Assembly: GCA_016839665.1 (NCBI GenBank)
Contig: JAEOTU010000300.1
Span: 1 to 28,608, forward strand
DNA from: Candidatus Hodarchaeota archaeon
GTDB lineage: Archaea; Asgardarchaeota; Heimdallarchaeia; Hodarchaeales; Hodarchaeaceae
DNA length: 28,608 nt
Direction: 5' to 3'
In this document: piece by piece, positions 15,517-24,413 of the stretch
How the letters are laid out: each line of letters begins with the position of its first letter
How positions within the stretch are numbered: position 1 is the stretch's first letter
Notes under the pieces: model-generated
Databases searched by the model: none
Told to the model about the DNA's origin: nothing
The model's input: the letters and a program-made list of their open reading frames with translations, nothing else
Translations under genes and position numbers: made by a program

Positions 15517-18372
15517 TTAATAGCCAATATTCATATTATCAAACAGGATATATTCAATTTCATTTGATATGCATCTACTGACAGTAATTGCTCTAACAAT
15601 CTTTTGAAATAGCTTTATCTCATCGTTAGATAAGGAAATAAAATCATTCTTTCGGTAATTCAACCATTTCTTTAAAACTTGGTATCCACCCACTTTGAAA
15701 TTCCAAACTTCAGGTGTAATATTTTCAAAATACTGTGAACGATTGATCATAAGACAGTTTGAATTTTTCTTATAGCTAATTCTTTCAATGAAATTTTTTC
15801 CTGTTTTTGGAAATTCAGCTAGTGATTGAAGTTCTTTAGCTTCCAGACGAGGGGAGTATTGAAGTAGATGACATTCTATTAACTCCTTACCTTTCTCTGC
15901 AATCATGTTAAATCGTTTTCTGTTACGAATGAAGAGGATCCTAACTCCCTCTTGAAGAAAAGGTAAGAATTTTTTTCTATATAATTGAGTATTAAGAATT
16001 GCGTAAATGTATGAGAAGGCGTCTTCTGGTGAAGGTACAGGGTGATATTTTTCTATTAAAAAAGAGATAAAGTTTTCAGTGAAATTAGTAGAGAGATTTT
16101 TATATCGTTCAACTTGCTGTTTTAAGCTCAAATCATTTGAATCATTTGTTTTGCTTTGCATTTCTATTGAATATGATAATTCTGTTTGAATAATTTTTTT
16201 CTCTTTTTTAGCGTCAGTTGTCTCTCGAAATAGATATAATGGAGCAATCAAAGTCCATTCGCTCGTTTTGGAAGAAATTAATCCCCCTTCTGCAAGGCCT
16301 TTTGTTACAAACACATGTTGCCAAGTTTTTATTGAAGGTGTGGTATTACAGAATGCTAATCCAATATTATCTCCAGGTCTAATCAACAAATGCTGAAATA
16401 GATCCCATCTTGGATAACTGATTAATCCCTTTTTCTTGTCATAAAATAACCAACGATAGTCAAATGGTCGATATTGCACTTGCACGAATTTTCTATGGAT
16501 AATTTGATCCCAATCCTCCTCATCTAGATCCTGGGAGGAATTTAATTGCCAAACAGTGTTTTCTTCAATTGACTTTCCTTGAAGATATCGCTTTCTGTCT
16601 TTTCTATCAACAATAACCAGTTGTATCGATTGTCGTACGCTTTCACGGATTTCTGAAATTTTCCAGTCCCTTCTATCCTTCCCTACTTGGTATTTCTGTC
16701 GAAATATTTCAGATTCTAAATCCAATAAGTCGCAAATAATGTCTTTTAATTTTGTTATATTCATCTGAACAGATACCTTATCTCTGTCAGTCTTTAGGCC
16801 ACTTTTGTAGAATTGAAAGATATCAAGTAGTGGAATACCTTGTAGGTATTCCTGAGCAAAAGTCAAATCTTTTGGAACGAATAGATATGTGGGAGCTCTA
16901 GGAGTAAAAGCTTTCCATGAGATGCCTTCCTTGGTGAAGATTTTTGTTGATTGATCTAGTAAGAACTGGTATTTGTCTTGACGGGTTATAATATTATGCT
17001 CCAATGTAGAAAAGTAATATACATGCTTTTTTGACTGTAGTTTAGCATGTTTGACTAGGAAGATTATACATATTCCAATTTGAATGTCGAAGATATTCTC
17101 ATCAGTTTCTCCTTTTCGAGTGTTACCATGAAGATTAAGAATGAATATCTGGTCGAATGTTTCCAATAGTTTTGATCTCATGACAAAATGGGAGTTTCCG
17201 TCAAGGAAAGAATTATTAGTAATAATTCCAATAACTCCCTGCTTATTCTGTTCAATTTTCCATTGTGCGTAGCACAGAAATTTCATATAGTCGTCATTTA
17301 AGTTACGCCAGCTTCGTTTTGGAACACCTTCTTTATACAATGAAGTTAGGTCTAGTATCCATTGTTTGTTATTACGTGACTTATCATTATAGGGAGGATT
17401 ACCTAGTACCACCATAATTTTCTTTTGAAGTTTGATTTTATTTGCAGTCTGACCTTCTAGGGAAATCTTTGGAAAGAACTGTGCTCCTTTGCGTATAACG
17501 TTATCCAAAGTGTCAGTTAGAAAAACCTGGATTCGGTCGTCTGATTGCCAATTATAACCCTGCTCGTTTAGAAAGAGGGAGAGTTTCAAATGAGTAATAG
17601 CGTATGGAGCAATTAAACACTCAAATCCGTGATAATTTTTCAAAAGGTGATTTCTGATAATGTCTCCTTTTCTTTCCTCATCAGCACAACATAATACCCT
17701 TTTAAAGACTTCCAAGATGAATGTTCCAGTTCCAGTAGCAAAGTCTAAAACTGCCAAACTCGGATCCGAGAATCCAGTGGTGTTGAATACATCAGTAAGA
17801 ATCTGTTCAATACCATTGAGAATAAACCAAACAATAGGAATAGGAGTATAATAAACACCTTTTATCTTTCGCTGTTTTGGATCGTAGTTTTCAAGAAAAT
17901 TTTCATAGAAGTAAACAAATGAATCATGTTCTTTCTGTGTTTTCGAGATTAAGGTTGTAAAGCTTGATACTTCCGTAGAATTTAAAATTTTTATTATTTC
18001 TTCGAGAATATCGCTAATACTTTTTGGGATGGTTTTTATTCTTATTGTTTCAAATAATTCTCTCATAATTTCCATTGATGATGGAATGAAATCAATCGAA
18101 TTTTTTCGAGATAATGTTGAGGCACTAGCATTGATACGTGCCAAAAACAGACCGTAAGTAATCGTTTGAACGTATGAATCAACAAATTCTTTCTGAGTTA
18201 AATCTTCAATTAACATTCTTTTTAAGAGATTGAATAAACCTTTTTCTCCAAACAATCTTTCTTTGAAATCATTTCCCCTTTCTAACGGGACAACTTCTTT
18301 TTCTATTGACTTTCGGAACAATCTGGCTTTTTCTGCAAGTAAAATTGCAAGTGTCTTTGGATCACGAATCAT
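15517..18372 (-). CDS. DNA adenine methyltransferase, Type ISP-like, no nuclease/helicase (copy 2)
   Basis: Second Type ISP-like methyltransferase, with the same plan as the 11565-14348 protein: helical N-terminus with FVDSYVQTITYGLFLARI, motif X GVYYTP (172-177), motif I (210-218), motif IV NPPY (325-328), a long recognition region and the closing FKVGGYQVLKKWLNYR. Motif I reads DFATGTGTF, with Phe where the first copy and most relatives have Pro; the rest of the SAM pocket looks intact. Again no nuclease or helicase is present. The ATG at 18372 is preferred (951 aa) over the longer start at 18399, because it overlaps the TGA of the upstream GNAT gene as ATGA, a typical translational coupling. 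The recognition regions of the two copies are clearly different, so the target sites probably differ. Confidence 0.9.
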   Translation of the reverse strand: MIRDPKTLAILLAEKARLFRKSIEKEVVPLERGNDFKERLFGEKGLFNLLKRMLIEDLTQKEFVDSYVQTITYGLFLARINASASTLSRKNSIDFIPSSMEIMRELFETIRIKTIPKSISDILEEIIKILNSTEVSSFTTLISKTQKEHDSFVYFYENFLENYDPKQRKIKGVYYTPIPIVWFILNGIEQILTDVFNTTGFSDPSLAVLDFATGTGTFILEVFKRVLCCADEERKGDIIRNHLLKNYHGFECLIAPYAITHLKLSLFLNEQGYNWQSDDRIQVFLTDTLDNVIRKGAQFFPKISLEGQTANKIKLQKKIMVVLGNPPYNDKSRNNKQWILDLTSLYKEGVPKRSWRNLNDDYMKFLCYAQWKIEQNKQGVIGIITNNSFLDGNSHFVMRSKLLETFDQIFILNLHGNTRKGETDENIFDIQIGICIIFLVKHAKLQSKKHVYYFSTLEHNIITRQDKYQFLLDQSTKIFTKEGISWKAFTPRAPTYLFVPKDLTFAQEYLQGIPLLDIFQFYKSGLKTDRDKVSVQMNITKLKDIICDLLDLESEIFRQKYQVGKDRRDWKISEIRESVRQSIQLVIVDRKDRKRYLQGKSIEENTVWQLNSSQDLDEEDWDQIIHRKFVQVQYRPFDYRWLFYDKKKGLISYPRWDLFQHLLIRPGDNIGLAFCNTTPSIKTWQHVFVTKGLAEGGLISSKTSEWTLIAPLYLFRETTDAKKEKKIIQTELSYSIEMQSKTNDSNDLSLKQQVERYKNLSTNFTENFISFLIEKYHPVPSPEDAFSYIYAILNTQLYRKKFLPFLQEGVRILFIRNRKRFNMIAEKGKELIECHLLQYSPRLEAKELQSLAEFPKTGKNFIERISYKKNSNCLMINRSQYFENITPEVWNFKVGGYQVLKKWLNYRKNDFISLSNDEIKLFQKIVRAITVSRCISNEIEYILFDNMNIGY

Positions 18373-19139
18373 CTGTTGTTTTTCCACCAATAATAACACA
18401 TATAAGGCTCTGGATCAGTATAACCAAGTTTTCCAGCTAATAATACAGATATTTCATTTGCCGCGTCCCAGTGGGGTTCTATATTATGCAGCAAACAGTA
18501 TTCTACCAGTTTCGCGCCTACAATACTTCCAAAACCTCGACCTCGATACTCAGGTGCAGTTTGAATAGCTATCTCAATACTATTTGTGATTTTAAGAGGA
18601 TTTAAGCTTCCTATTGCAATGCTAACAACTTTTTTTCCTTCCTTAATGCAATAACCTTGATATTTATCCATCCTATCCCACCCAGTCCAATTTTCTGCAA
18701 TGAAATTCATCTCTTTTTCATGTACCTCTACCAGATTGTATCCTTTATCTAAAGGCTCTATTAATTTTTGAACATTTTCTATTTTTAAGGCCTTTACGGA
18801 TAAAGCTGTTCGAGTAAAGTATCCAACATGTTTCCATTGTTGTTTAAATACTGCTAACCATTCCTGTTCCAAGTTTGTTGGCACAAGAATCCCTTTTTTT
18901 TCAGGAATTTTTGATAACATGTCGCCTTTATCCTCCGAAGTAATCTCACCACCGAGGAACCAAATCCATGCTTCTGGTGTTGGAGAACATAATATTAGCG
19001 TTGGGTCTTTTTCATTATCAGTAATGACATATCCTGTTTTATTAAATGAAATATTAACAAGTATATTCCGTAAATACTTAATCCCTTTAAATAGATCGAG
19101 ATGATCCAATAATTTTTCTGGTGGAATTTGAAAAACCAT
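18369..19139 (-). CDS. GNAT-family acetyltransferase coupled to a DNA methylase gene
   Basis: Two-part acetyltransferase resembling the GNAT_acetyltran family that includes the zwittermicin-resistance protein ZmaR. The N-terminal half (1-130) is a degenerate GNAT-like fold. The C-terminal half carries the acetyl-CoA loop EYRGRGFGS (197-205) and the family ending LHNIEPHWDAANEISVLLAG with KLGYTDPEPY. Such proteins acetylate small amines, antibiotics or unknown substrates. The ATG at 19139 begins the frame. The stop TGA overlaps the ATG of the downstream DNA methyltransferase (ATGA), so the two are translated as a pair. Why an acetyltransferase should be coupled to a DNA methylase is unexplained. 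It could be a chance operon partner, a modifier of the methylase, or a resistance gene in a mobile cargo. The upstream region holds a palindrome. Confidence 0.85.
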   Translation of the reverse strand: MVFQIPPEKLLDHLDLFKGIKYLRNILVNISFNKTGYVITDNEKDPTLILCSPTPEAWIWFLGGEITSEDKGDMLSKIPEKKGILVPTNLEQEWLAVFKQQWKHVGYFTRTALSVKALKIENVQKLIEPLDKGYNLVEVHEKEMNFIAENWTGWDRMDKYQGYCIKEGKKVVSIAIGSLNPLKITNSIEIAIQTAPEYRGRGFGSIVGAKLVEYCLLHNIEPHWDAANEISVLLAGKLGYTDPEPYMCYYWWKNNR

Positions 19140-19193
19140 TAATGTCTCAACTCGAATGAAATTTAACAGATAGAACTCATTAGAGAGTCTTAC

Positions 19194-19216
19194 ATATAAA
19201 TTAATTCAATTTATAT
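19194..19216. promoter_or_regulatory. Palindrome in the divergent promoter region of two methylase units
   Basis: Exact inverted repeat ATATAAATT / AATTTATAT with a five-base centre (aattc). It lies 55 bases upstream of the GNAT-methylase pair and could overlap that promoter's TATA element on the minus strand. It is a candidate operator, but all bases in the arms are A or T, so chance is a real alternative. Confidence 0.4.
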
Positions 19217-19272
19217 AATGTCTTTTTCATTTTATAGATTATCGAATATTATAAGGTGGCTAACAGATATGT

Positions 19273-19281
19273 ATTATAAAA
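19273..19281 (+). promoter_or_regulatory. Candidate TATA box for the third methylase gene
   Basis: The sequence attataaaa lies 60 bases before the TTG start at 19341 and predicts transcription start near 19305. It is weak evidence in AT-rich DNA. The rest of the 200-base gap holds no RNA gene that I can see. Confidence 0.3.
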
Positions 19282-19340
19282 TTCAATTAGATCTTAAGCC
19301 TGTTTGAATACTTGTTTGTCTATAATGTTGTTGGTTCCTA

Positions 19341-21704
19341 TTGTCCTCAAAATTGCTGATTAAAGATTTTGGTTTTCAATCTTTGAACTGTGTACGTTTT
19401 GTTGGAGTTCTAATTGATATTTTCAACAATGCATCAGCTACTCAAACTATGAGCTTATTTAACAAATGGAAAATGTCTTTTTCAAAATCTTGTGGGTATG
19501 ATTTTTCAAAACTAAAACCATCAGTAGTTGCATTAGCTAATAAGTTCAATAGAAATGAAACTGAAATTGATGAAGTAGTTTTTTGTCTTCAAACATACTT
19601 TTCATTGCTTCTAACGATTTTTGCTTCAGAACTAGCATGCCGTAAAACAAAAACAGTTGATAAGAGGTACATCAAGTTTTTATTAGAAACGGATGGAGAT
19701 TCATTCGCTGAAACTTTTAAGACAATGTATTCAGATGATATTTTTGAATCAATTGGCTTGAATGATTTTATAGAGGATACTTTCCTCTGGTGGCTTACTG
19801 AGGAGTGGTCATCATCCCTGGGAGAAAGCATTTATTTGATCCTAAGAACTTTGGATGGCTACGAGTCCTTATTCAATGAAATTCTTGCTGGTGGTTCAAA
19901 AGACATCTTTAAGGATCTTTATGAAAATTTAATTCCAAACGCTGTTAGACATGATTTAGGGGAATTTTATACACCTAATTGGATTGTTGAATACATTATT
20001 ACTAACCTTGATTTGCATAAAGACATACGTATATTGGATCCTGCATGTGGTTCAGGTACATTTCTAATACATGCAATAGATCAACTGATAAATCAACTTG
20101 GATCAACTGTAAACCGATCTGATCTCCTTCAATTAATTATTAATCAAGTTGTCGGTTTTGACTTAAATCCAATTGCTATAGTTACCTCTCGAACAAATTA
20201 TTTAATAGCGATTGTAGATCTGATACCTTTTGCTAAAAAGGGTTCTAAAATCCCCATTTTTTGCATGGACACCATTTTAACAGATAAATCTATTTTCCCT
20301 TTTTCACAGGAAAAATTTGACTATGTTTTAGGAAATCCCCCTTGGATTAGCTGGGAGAATCTCCCCCACTCCTATAGGATAGCCACTCTAAATCTATGGA
20401 AGCAATATAATTTATTTTCAATAAAAAAGGGGTCTGAAGCTAGGCTCGGAGGTGGAAAGAAGGATTTTTCTATGTTGTTTGTACATAGATGTATAGACAA
20501 TTATCTGAAAGACGGAGGTTCTTTGGTTTTTTTGATAACACGAACAATTTTTCAATCAGTGAAAACAGGAGAGGGGTTTAGGAAATTTCAAATCAAGGGA
20601 AATGAATCTTTTAGGGTTCTGAAAGTAGATGATTTGTCAGAGTTAAAACCCTTTACAGCCAATGCACAAGCAGTTATCATGTATTGTAAAAAAGGAGAGA
20701 AAACAAATTATCCTGTTAAATACAATATTTGGAAAAAGATTGCAAAAATTGAATACTCTGATAATTCCTTGACGTTTGGAGACATTATAGATGGTATCAG
20801 TAAAGAAGAATTCTTAGCTCAACCTTCCTCAAAAAAATTAGAATCACCTTGGATTATCTATCCCTCGTCTGATAAGGATTTTTCGAAATTGATACGGGTG
20901 TTAGAGGGAGATTCTCCCTATTTAGCGAAATCAGGTGTTTGTACGTGGCTTAATGGTGTTTATTGGATTAAAATACTTGAACTCAACCTTGATGGAACAA
21001 TTCTCATTGAAAATATTGGTGATGTTGGAAAGATAAAGGTTCCGTCTGTCCAAATGAAAATTGAGCCAGATTTAGTCTATCCATTAATAAGAGGGAGGGA
21101 CGTTGGAATATGGAATATTACTCCGACAGAGAATTATTATATATTGGTTACTAATAATCCAAATACTAGGAAGGGGATAACTATTTCAAAGATGAAGAAG
21201 GACTATCCAAATACATATAAGTATTTATACAGCTTTAAAGATTCTTTGATAGAACGATCTGGCTATAAAAAATATTTCAGATCAGTAGATCCTTTTTATT
21301 CTATATATAACGTTAATCCTAATCTATTTGCTCCATTTAGGCTCCTTTGGTCTGAAATAGGAGACTTCAGGTGTACGATAGCTCACCCCATAGTTGATCA
21401 GTTTCTTGGACGAAAAATTCCCGTACCAAATAATAAGGTTATGTATGTTCCCTTTTCCAGTGAAGATGAAGCTTATTTTGTAGCAGGAGTGTTAAACTCT
21501 CCTTTGGTTCGAAAATTTATTGCAGCAAAGAAATTAGTTACTTCAACTTCAATCAACCTTATTAGAGAAATAAGAGTGCCTAAATTCAACGCGGAGATCG
21601 CTGAACATCAACTAATTGCAGAGGTTTCTAAAAAATTGTGGAATGATAAGAAGCTTCGATCCCTAGAGAAACTTCAACAATTGGTACAAGAAATTTTTGA
21701 TTAA
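19341..21704 (+). CDS. DNA adenine methyltransferase, TaqI/Eco57I-like (copy 3)
   Basis: Predicted gamma-class N6-adenine methyltransferase with a built-in recognition domain. An all-helical N-terminal region (1-200) precedes motif X GEFYTP (207-212), motif I DPACGSGTF (233-241) and motif IV NPPW (332-335); Trp in the last place is an accepted variant of NPP[YFW]. The C-terminal half (from about 500) looks like a TaqI-type target-recognition domain, with VYPLIRGRDVGIW, LWSEIGDF and the closing VAGVLNSPLVRKFIAA. There is no PD-(D/E)XK nuclease motif in the N-terminus as Type IIG enzymes would have, so methylation without cutting is expected. The frame opens with TTG at 19341 (stop codon just upstream, no good Shine-Dalgarno). 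The first ATG at 19449 is a possible shorter start. It is divergent from the GNAT-methylase pair and convergent with the fourth methylase. Confidence 0.88.
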   Translation: MSSKLLIKDFGFQSLNCVRFVGVLIDIFNNASATQTMSLFNKWKMSFSKSCGYDFSKLKPSVVALANKFNRNETEIDEVVFCLQTYFSLLLTIFASELACRKTKTVDKRYIKFLLETDGDSFAETFKTMYSDDIFESIGLNDFIEDTFLWWLTEEWSSSLGESIYLILRTLDGYESLFNEILAGGSKDIFKDLYENLIPNAVRHDLGEFYTPNWIVEYIITNLDLHKDIRILDPACGSGTFLIHAIDQLINQLGSTVNRSDLLQLIINQVVGFDLNPIAIVTSRTNYLIAIVDLIPFAKKGSKIPIFCMDTILTDKSIFPFSQEKFDYVLGNPPWISWENLPHSYRIATLNLWKQYNLFSIKKGSEARLGGGKKDFSMLFVHRCIDNYLKDGGSLVFLITRTIFQSVKTGEGFRKFQIKGNESFRVLKVDDLSELKPFTANAQAVIMYCKKGEKTNYPVKYNIWKKIAKIEYSDNSLTFGDIIDGISKEEFLAQPSSKKLESPWIIYPSSDKDFSKLIRVLEGDSPYLAKSGVCTWLNGVYWIKILELNLDGTILIENIGDVGKIKVPSVQMKIEPDLVYPLIRGRDVGIWNITPTENYYILVTNNPNTRKGITISKMKKDYPNTYKYLYSFKDSLIERSGYKKYFRSVDPFYSIYNVNPNLFAPFRLLWSEIGDFRCTIAHPIVDQFLGRKIPVPNNKVMYVPFSSEDEAYFVAGVLNSPLVRKFIAAKKLVTSTSINLIREIRVPKFNAEIAEHQLIAEVSKKLWNDKKLRSLEKLQQLVQEIFD

Positions 21705-21736
21705 CTAGTTACCTCTTTCCTAAAATTAAAATGATG

Positions 21737-23857
21737 CTAAGATTTCAGCTCTTTCTCTAAGATTGAATCGATTTTGTTGATTATTTCTTTGTCTTGAACC
21801 GTTTCAACCGTTTTTAATTCTTCTGCTAACTTTAACAATTCCTGTTTCGCTTCATTTGATAGTTTGAAAGGATTGACAATCAAAGCCCTCTCCATCTCTT
21901 TCGGTTCAATTTTTAAAGTATCTCCTCCATAACTCCTACCAACACCTCTAAGAGCACGAACTGTAGTCTGGGAATTTAGAATCACCCAGAAGATCGTTAA
22001 GACATCTTCCGACAACCCTATCTTTTCTTTGGGGTAAATCATTAAAAATGTATTCAATGGCCTGACTTTTGCTTCATTTAGGATGAATCGTGGATTACCT
22101 CGGCTCAAATACGTATAAAGAAAGCCAGGAATGTCTCTTTTCTCGGTCTGATACCATACTTTCCTAGTTTTAACTAAACTCCCCTCAGGAACATCTTGAT
22201 TTACGCCATATTCGAGATATTCTTCTAAATTTCTGTCTTGAAAAGTGTCTATATCCTGGTGGATGTTAAGCAACCAAATATTTCTCTGTTGATCTTTTAA
22301 TTGGGTAAAATCTTCCTTTGAAAGAACGTATTTTTGCACATAACGGGTTTTACTAATTGTCGGGACAACATATCGGTGATCAATTTTGTGTGCTGTCAAT
22401 TCTTCATCAGAAAATGTAAAGAACTTATTATTTCCTGTTGCAATTCCCCGCATTACTCTGAAGTATCTTGACATTTCTACATAGTTGCCATCCTCATCAG
22501 AGAATGAAAATGCGAAAGGAGTAGTCCAATTACGTTCAGGATCAAGTTCGGTTTGTTTTTTGATGTATAATTCACCTGTTGACCACTCAAAAACATCATT
22601 ACTTACAATTTTAAGATAATTCCTAATTCTTTCCTTTGAAGTCCACTCTTTCAATATCAATAGTTTAGTCTCATCTGTTGGTTTGGGAATTTTCCCCTCA
22701 ACGGTAAATATGCACGCAGCTGCGTCCACACCTGGAAAGACACTTAATGTGTGGTGGAAAACGATGATGAATGGAATTGTATATCTGTCTTTCAAAATCT
22801 TTTTCAGATATATGCTGTTTCTTGATTCAAAAATTATTGTTGGAGTAATAAATACAATTCGGCCATTTTCAAGTAATAGTTTCAATGATTTGAGAATGAA
22901 ATACATGAATAGACTAGAAATCCTACTAAAAACACCTCCGAATGAATTTTCTATCTCCTCTCCGATTTCCTCCTTAATTTTTGATGAAATGACATGGTGT
23001 CTAGAGTATGGAGGATTACAGATAATGGCATCGAATCCATTTGATTGTGTCTCAAAGAACGAATCAAGACCCCCTAAGGAGGTCAACGCTAATGTATCAA
23101 AAATACTATGATTAAAGTCATTTTTTTGCGTTGTGAGGAAATCTCCATATATCAATTCCGTTTTATAAGGAGAATCATACAAACTTACTTTAGTTATTTC
23201 ATATAAAAGAGGGTGGAGTTCAATTGCTGTGATCTTACCTTGGAAATCTGATGAAATCTCTCGTAGAGTATGAATAAAGGTTCCTGGCCCTGTGCAGGGA
23301 TCAAGAATATTTCGTGGGTTATTTTCAAGTAATAAATTAATCATAAACTCCGAAATGTATTGCGGGGTCCAAAATTGGCCCATTTTTCGTCGAAATTTTT
23401 GATTCACGATTTCTAAGTATAAAGATGACAATACCTGTGTTGATTGGTTGAGGAACTCCTGATTAAATGGAAGTAACGAGGGTAAAACAACCAATGAGCT
23501 TAGGTTGGCTATCGAGTCAAGAACTGAAGAGATAAACATTTTGGGGTACTTTTTCTTTAGAAAATTAGAAGCTCCCTCAATAGAAGAACCTGAAAAATCA
23601 TCTTCTTCTTCATATTTAAATATAAACAAGAATCTGTTTAGTATCAATAATGCTGCAAGCTGTCTAAAGGTTTCCCCTGATTCTATTGGAATTCCAGTCA
23701 TTTCTGAGAAAACAGATAATTCATTTCGATCTTTGACATTGAGGTTATCATAAAAATTTGATGGAATAGACTTCTTTATAGATGAAAATATTGATGTGAT
23801 CTGGGATTGAGGAATTTGCTTTTCTTTTTCCTTCTCAGATTCAACAACATTAGCCAT
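21737..23857 (-). CDS. DNA adenine methyltransferase, TaqI/Eco57I-like (copy 4)
   Basis: Another gamma-class N6-adenine methyltransferase. Motif X is GQFWTP (160-165), motif I DPCTGPGTF (186-194) and motif IV NPPY (281-284, followed by SRHH). A conserved FITPTIIFES follows in the catalytic domain. The C-terminal recognition domain ends with ALRGVGRSYGGDTLKIEPKE (660-679), typical of TaqI-type specificity regions. It is 706 residues long with no recognisable nuclease. Its N-terminal 150 residues are not obviously related to the third copy, so the two were probably acquired separately rather than duplicated. The start is ATG at 23857 behind GTGAG. It is the last gene in a co-directional run and lies 60 bases after a DinB-like gene, so it may be expressed with the metabolic genes or from its own promoter. 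It is convergent with copy 3, with 32 bases between stops. Confidence 0.88.
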   Translation of the reverse strand: MANVVESEKEKEKQIPQSQITSIFSSIKKSIPSNFYDNLNVKDRNELSVFSEMTGIPIESGETFRQLAALLILNRFLFIFKYEEEDDFSGSSIEGASNFLKKKYPKMFISSVLDSIANLSSLVVLPSLLPFNQEFLNQSTQVLSSLYLEIVNQKFRRKMGQFWTPQYISEFMINLLLENNPRNILDPCTGPGTFIHTLREISSDFQGKITAIELHPLLYEITKVSLYDSPYKTELIYGDFLTTQKNDFNHSIFDTLALTSLGGLDSFFETQSNGFDAIICNPPYSRHHVISSKIKEEIGEEIENSFGGVFSRISSLFMYFILKSLKLLLENGRIVFITPTIIFESRNSIYLKKILKDRYTIPFIIVFHHTLSVFPGVDAAACIFTVEGKIPKPTDETKLLILKEWTSKERIRNYLKIVSNDVFEWSTGELYIKKQTELDPERNWTTPFAFSFSDEDGNYVEMSRYFRVMRGIATGNNKFFTFSDEELTAHKIDHRYVVPTISKTRYVQKYVLSKEDFTQLKDQQRNIWLLNIHQDIDTFQDRNLEEYLEYGVNQDVPEGSLVKTRKVWYQTEKRDIPGFLYTYLSRGNPRFILNEAKVRPLNTFLMIYPKEKIGLSEDVLTIFWVILNSQTTVRALRGVGRSYGGDTLKIEPKEMERALIVNPFKLSNEAKQELLKLAEELKTVETVQDKEIINKIDSILEKELKS

Positions 23858-23917
23858 TTAATTCTCACACTTAGTCATAATCGATAAACTAATCTAATTA
23901 TGTAACTCCATTCAAAA

Positions 23918-24379
23918 TTATGCAATATATGGAATTTTAACTGGTTCTATACCAAGTAAGCGGAGATAAACCAGCATTTGACCTCGGTGTTGCACACTAT
24001 GCTCAAGCAGTTCTAATAAAATCTCACCTTTAGTAGCAGGACGATTAAAGTCCTCAAGCAACTCATCAAGCACAGATGGGGACATATTTTCTAGATGGTT
24101 CTTAGATTTGGTAATTACTTCTTCATACAGTGTTTTAATTTCTTGAGCTGAACGATGAGTAGTTGTATTGTACGATAATGGTTCCCAATGATTTGTTGCT
24201 ACTCCTCGTGAGTAAAATTCGATCGAACGAATCATATGCAGTACTATTTCCCCTAGAGAACGACCAGATGAAACAGGTTCACTTAATAGATTTGGATCAT
24301 GATCAGTTAGTTGATCGATTAATAGTCTTGTTTCATCAAAGTGTCGTTTAATAGCAGAAATTAAAAAATTGTATAGCAT
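23918..24379 (-). CDS. DinB/YfiT-like putative metalloenzyme (first)
   Basis: Four-helix-bundle protein of the DinB superfamily, named for a Bacillus DNA-damage-inducible gene and not related to DNA polymerase IV. The metal-binding His triad is intact: H48 (LHMIRSIEFYS), H127 and H131 (LLEHSVQHRGQ), with the family ending MLVYLRLLGIEP. Members bind a divalent metal and include thiol-dependent S-transferases and many of unknown role. The length of 153 residues is normal. The ATG is preceded by GGTGA at good spacing. The gene lies 34 bases downstream of the polysaccharide deacetylase-like gene. A second, divergent DinB-like gene is two genes upstream, so the operon carries two. Confidence 0.85.
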   Translation of the reverse strand: MLYNFLISAIKRHFDETRLLIDQLTDHDPNLLSEPVSSGRSLGEIVLHMIRSIEFYSRGVATNHWEPLSYNTTTHRSAQEIKTLYEEVITKSKNHLENMSPSVLDELLEDFNRPATKGEILLELLEHSVQHRGQMLVYLRLLGIEPVKIPYIA

Positions 24380-24413
24380 TTGAATTCACCATTTTGTTCG
24401 TTTTTTCATAATA

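Noticed and set aside
11565..18372. A complete Type ISP, BREX or DISARM system
   Set aside because: The two methylases resemble the methylase-specificity half of Type ISP enzymes, but there is no nuclease-helicase half, no PglZ, BrxC, DrmA or DrmB gene, and no phospholipase gene anywhere in the window.
23918..24379. DinB as DNA polymerase IV
   Set aside because: The protein is a 153-residue four-helix bundle with a His triad. It belongs to the unrelated DinB/YfiT metalloenzyme superfamily.
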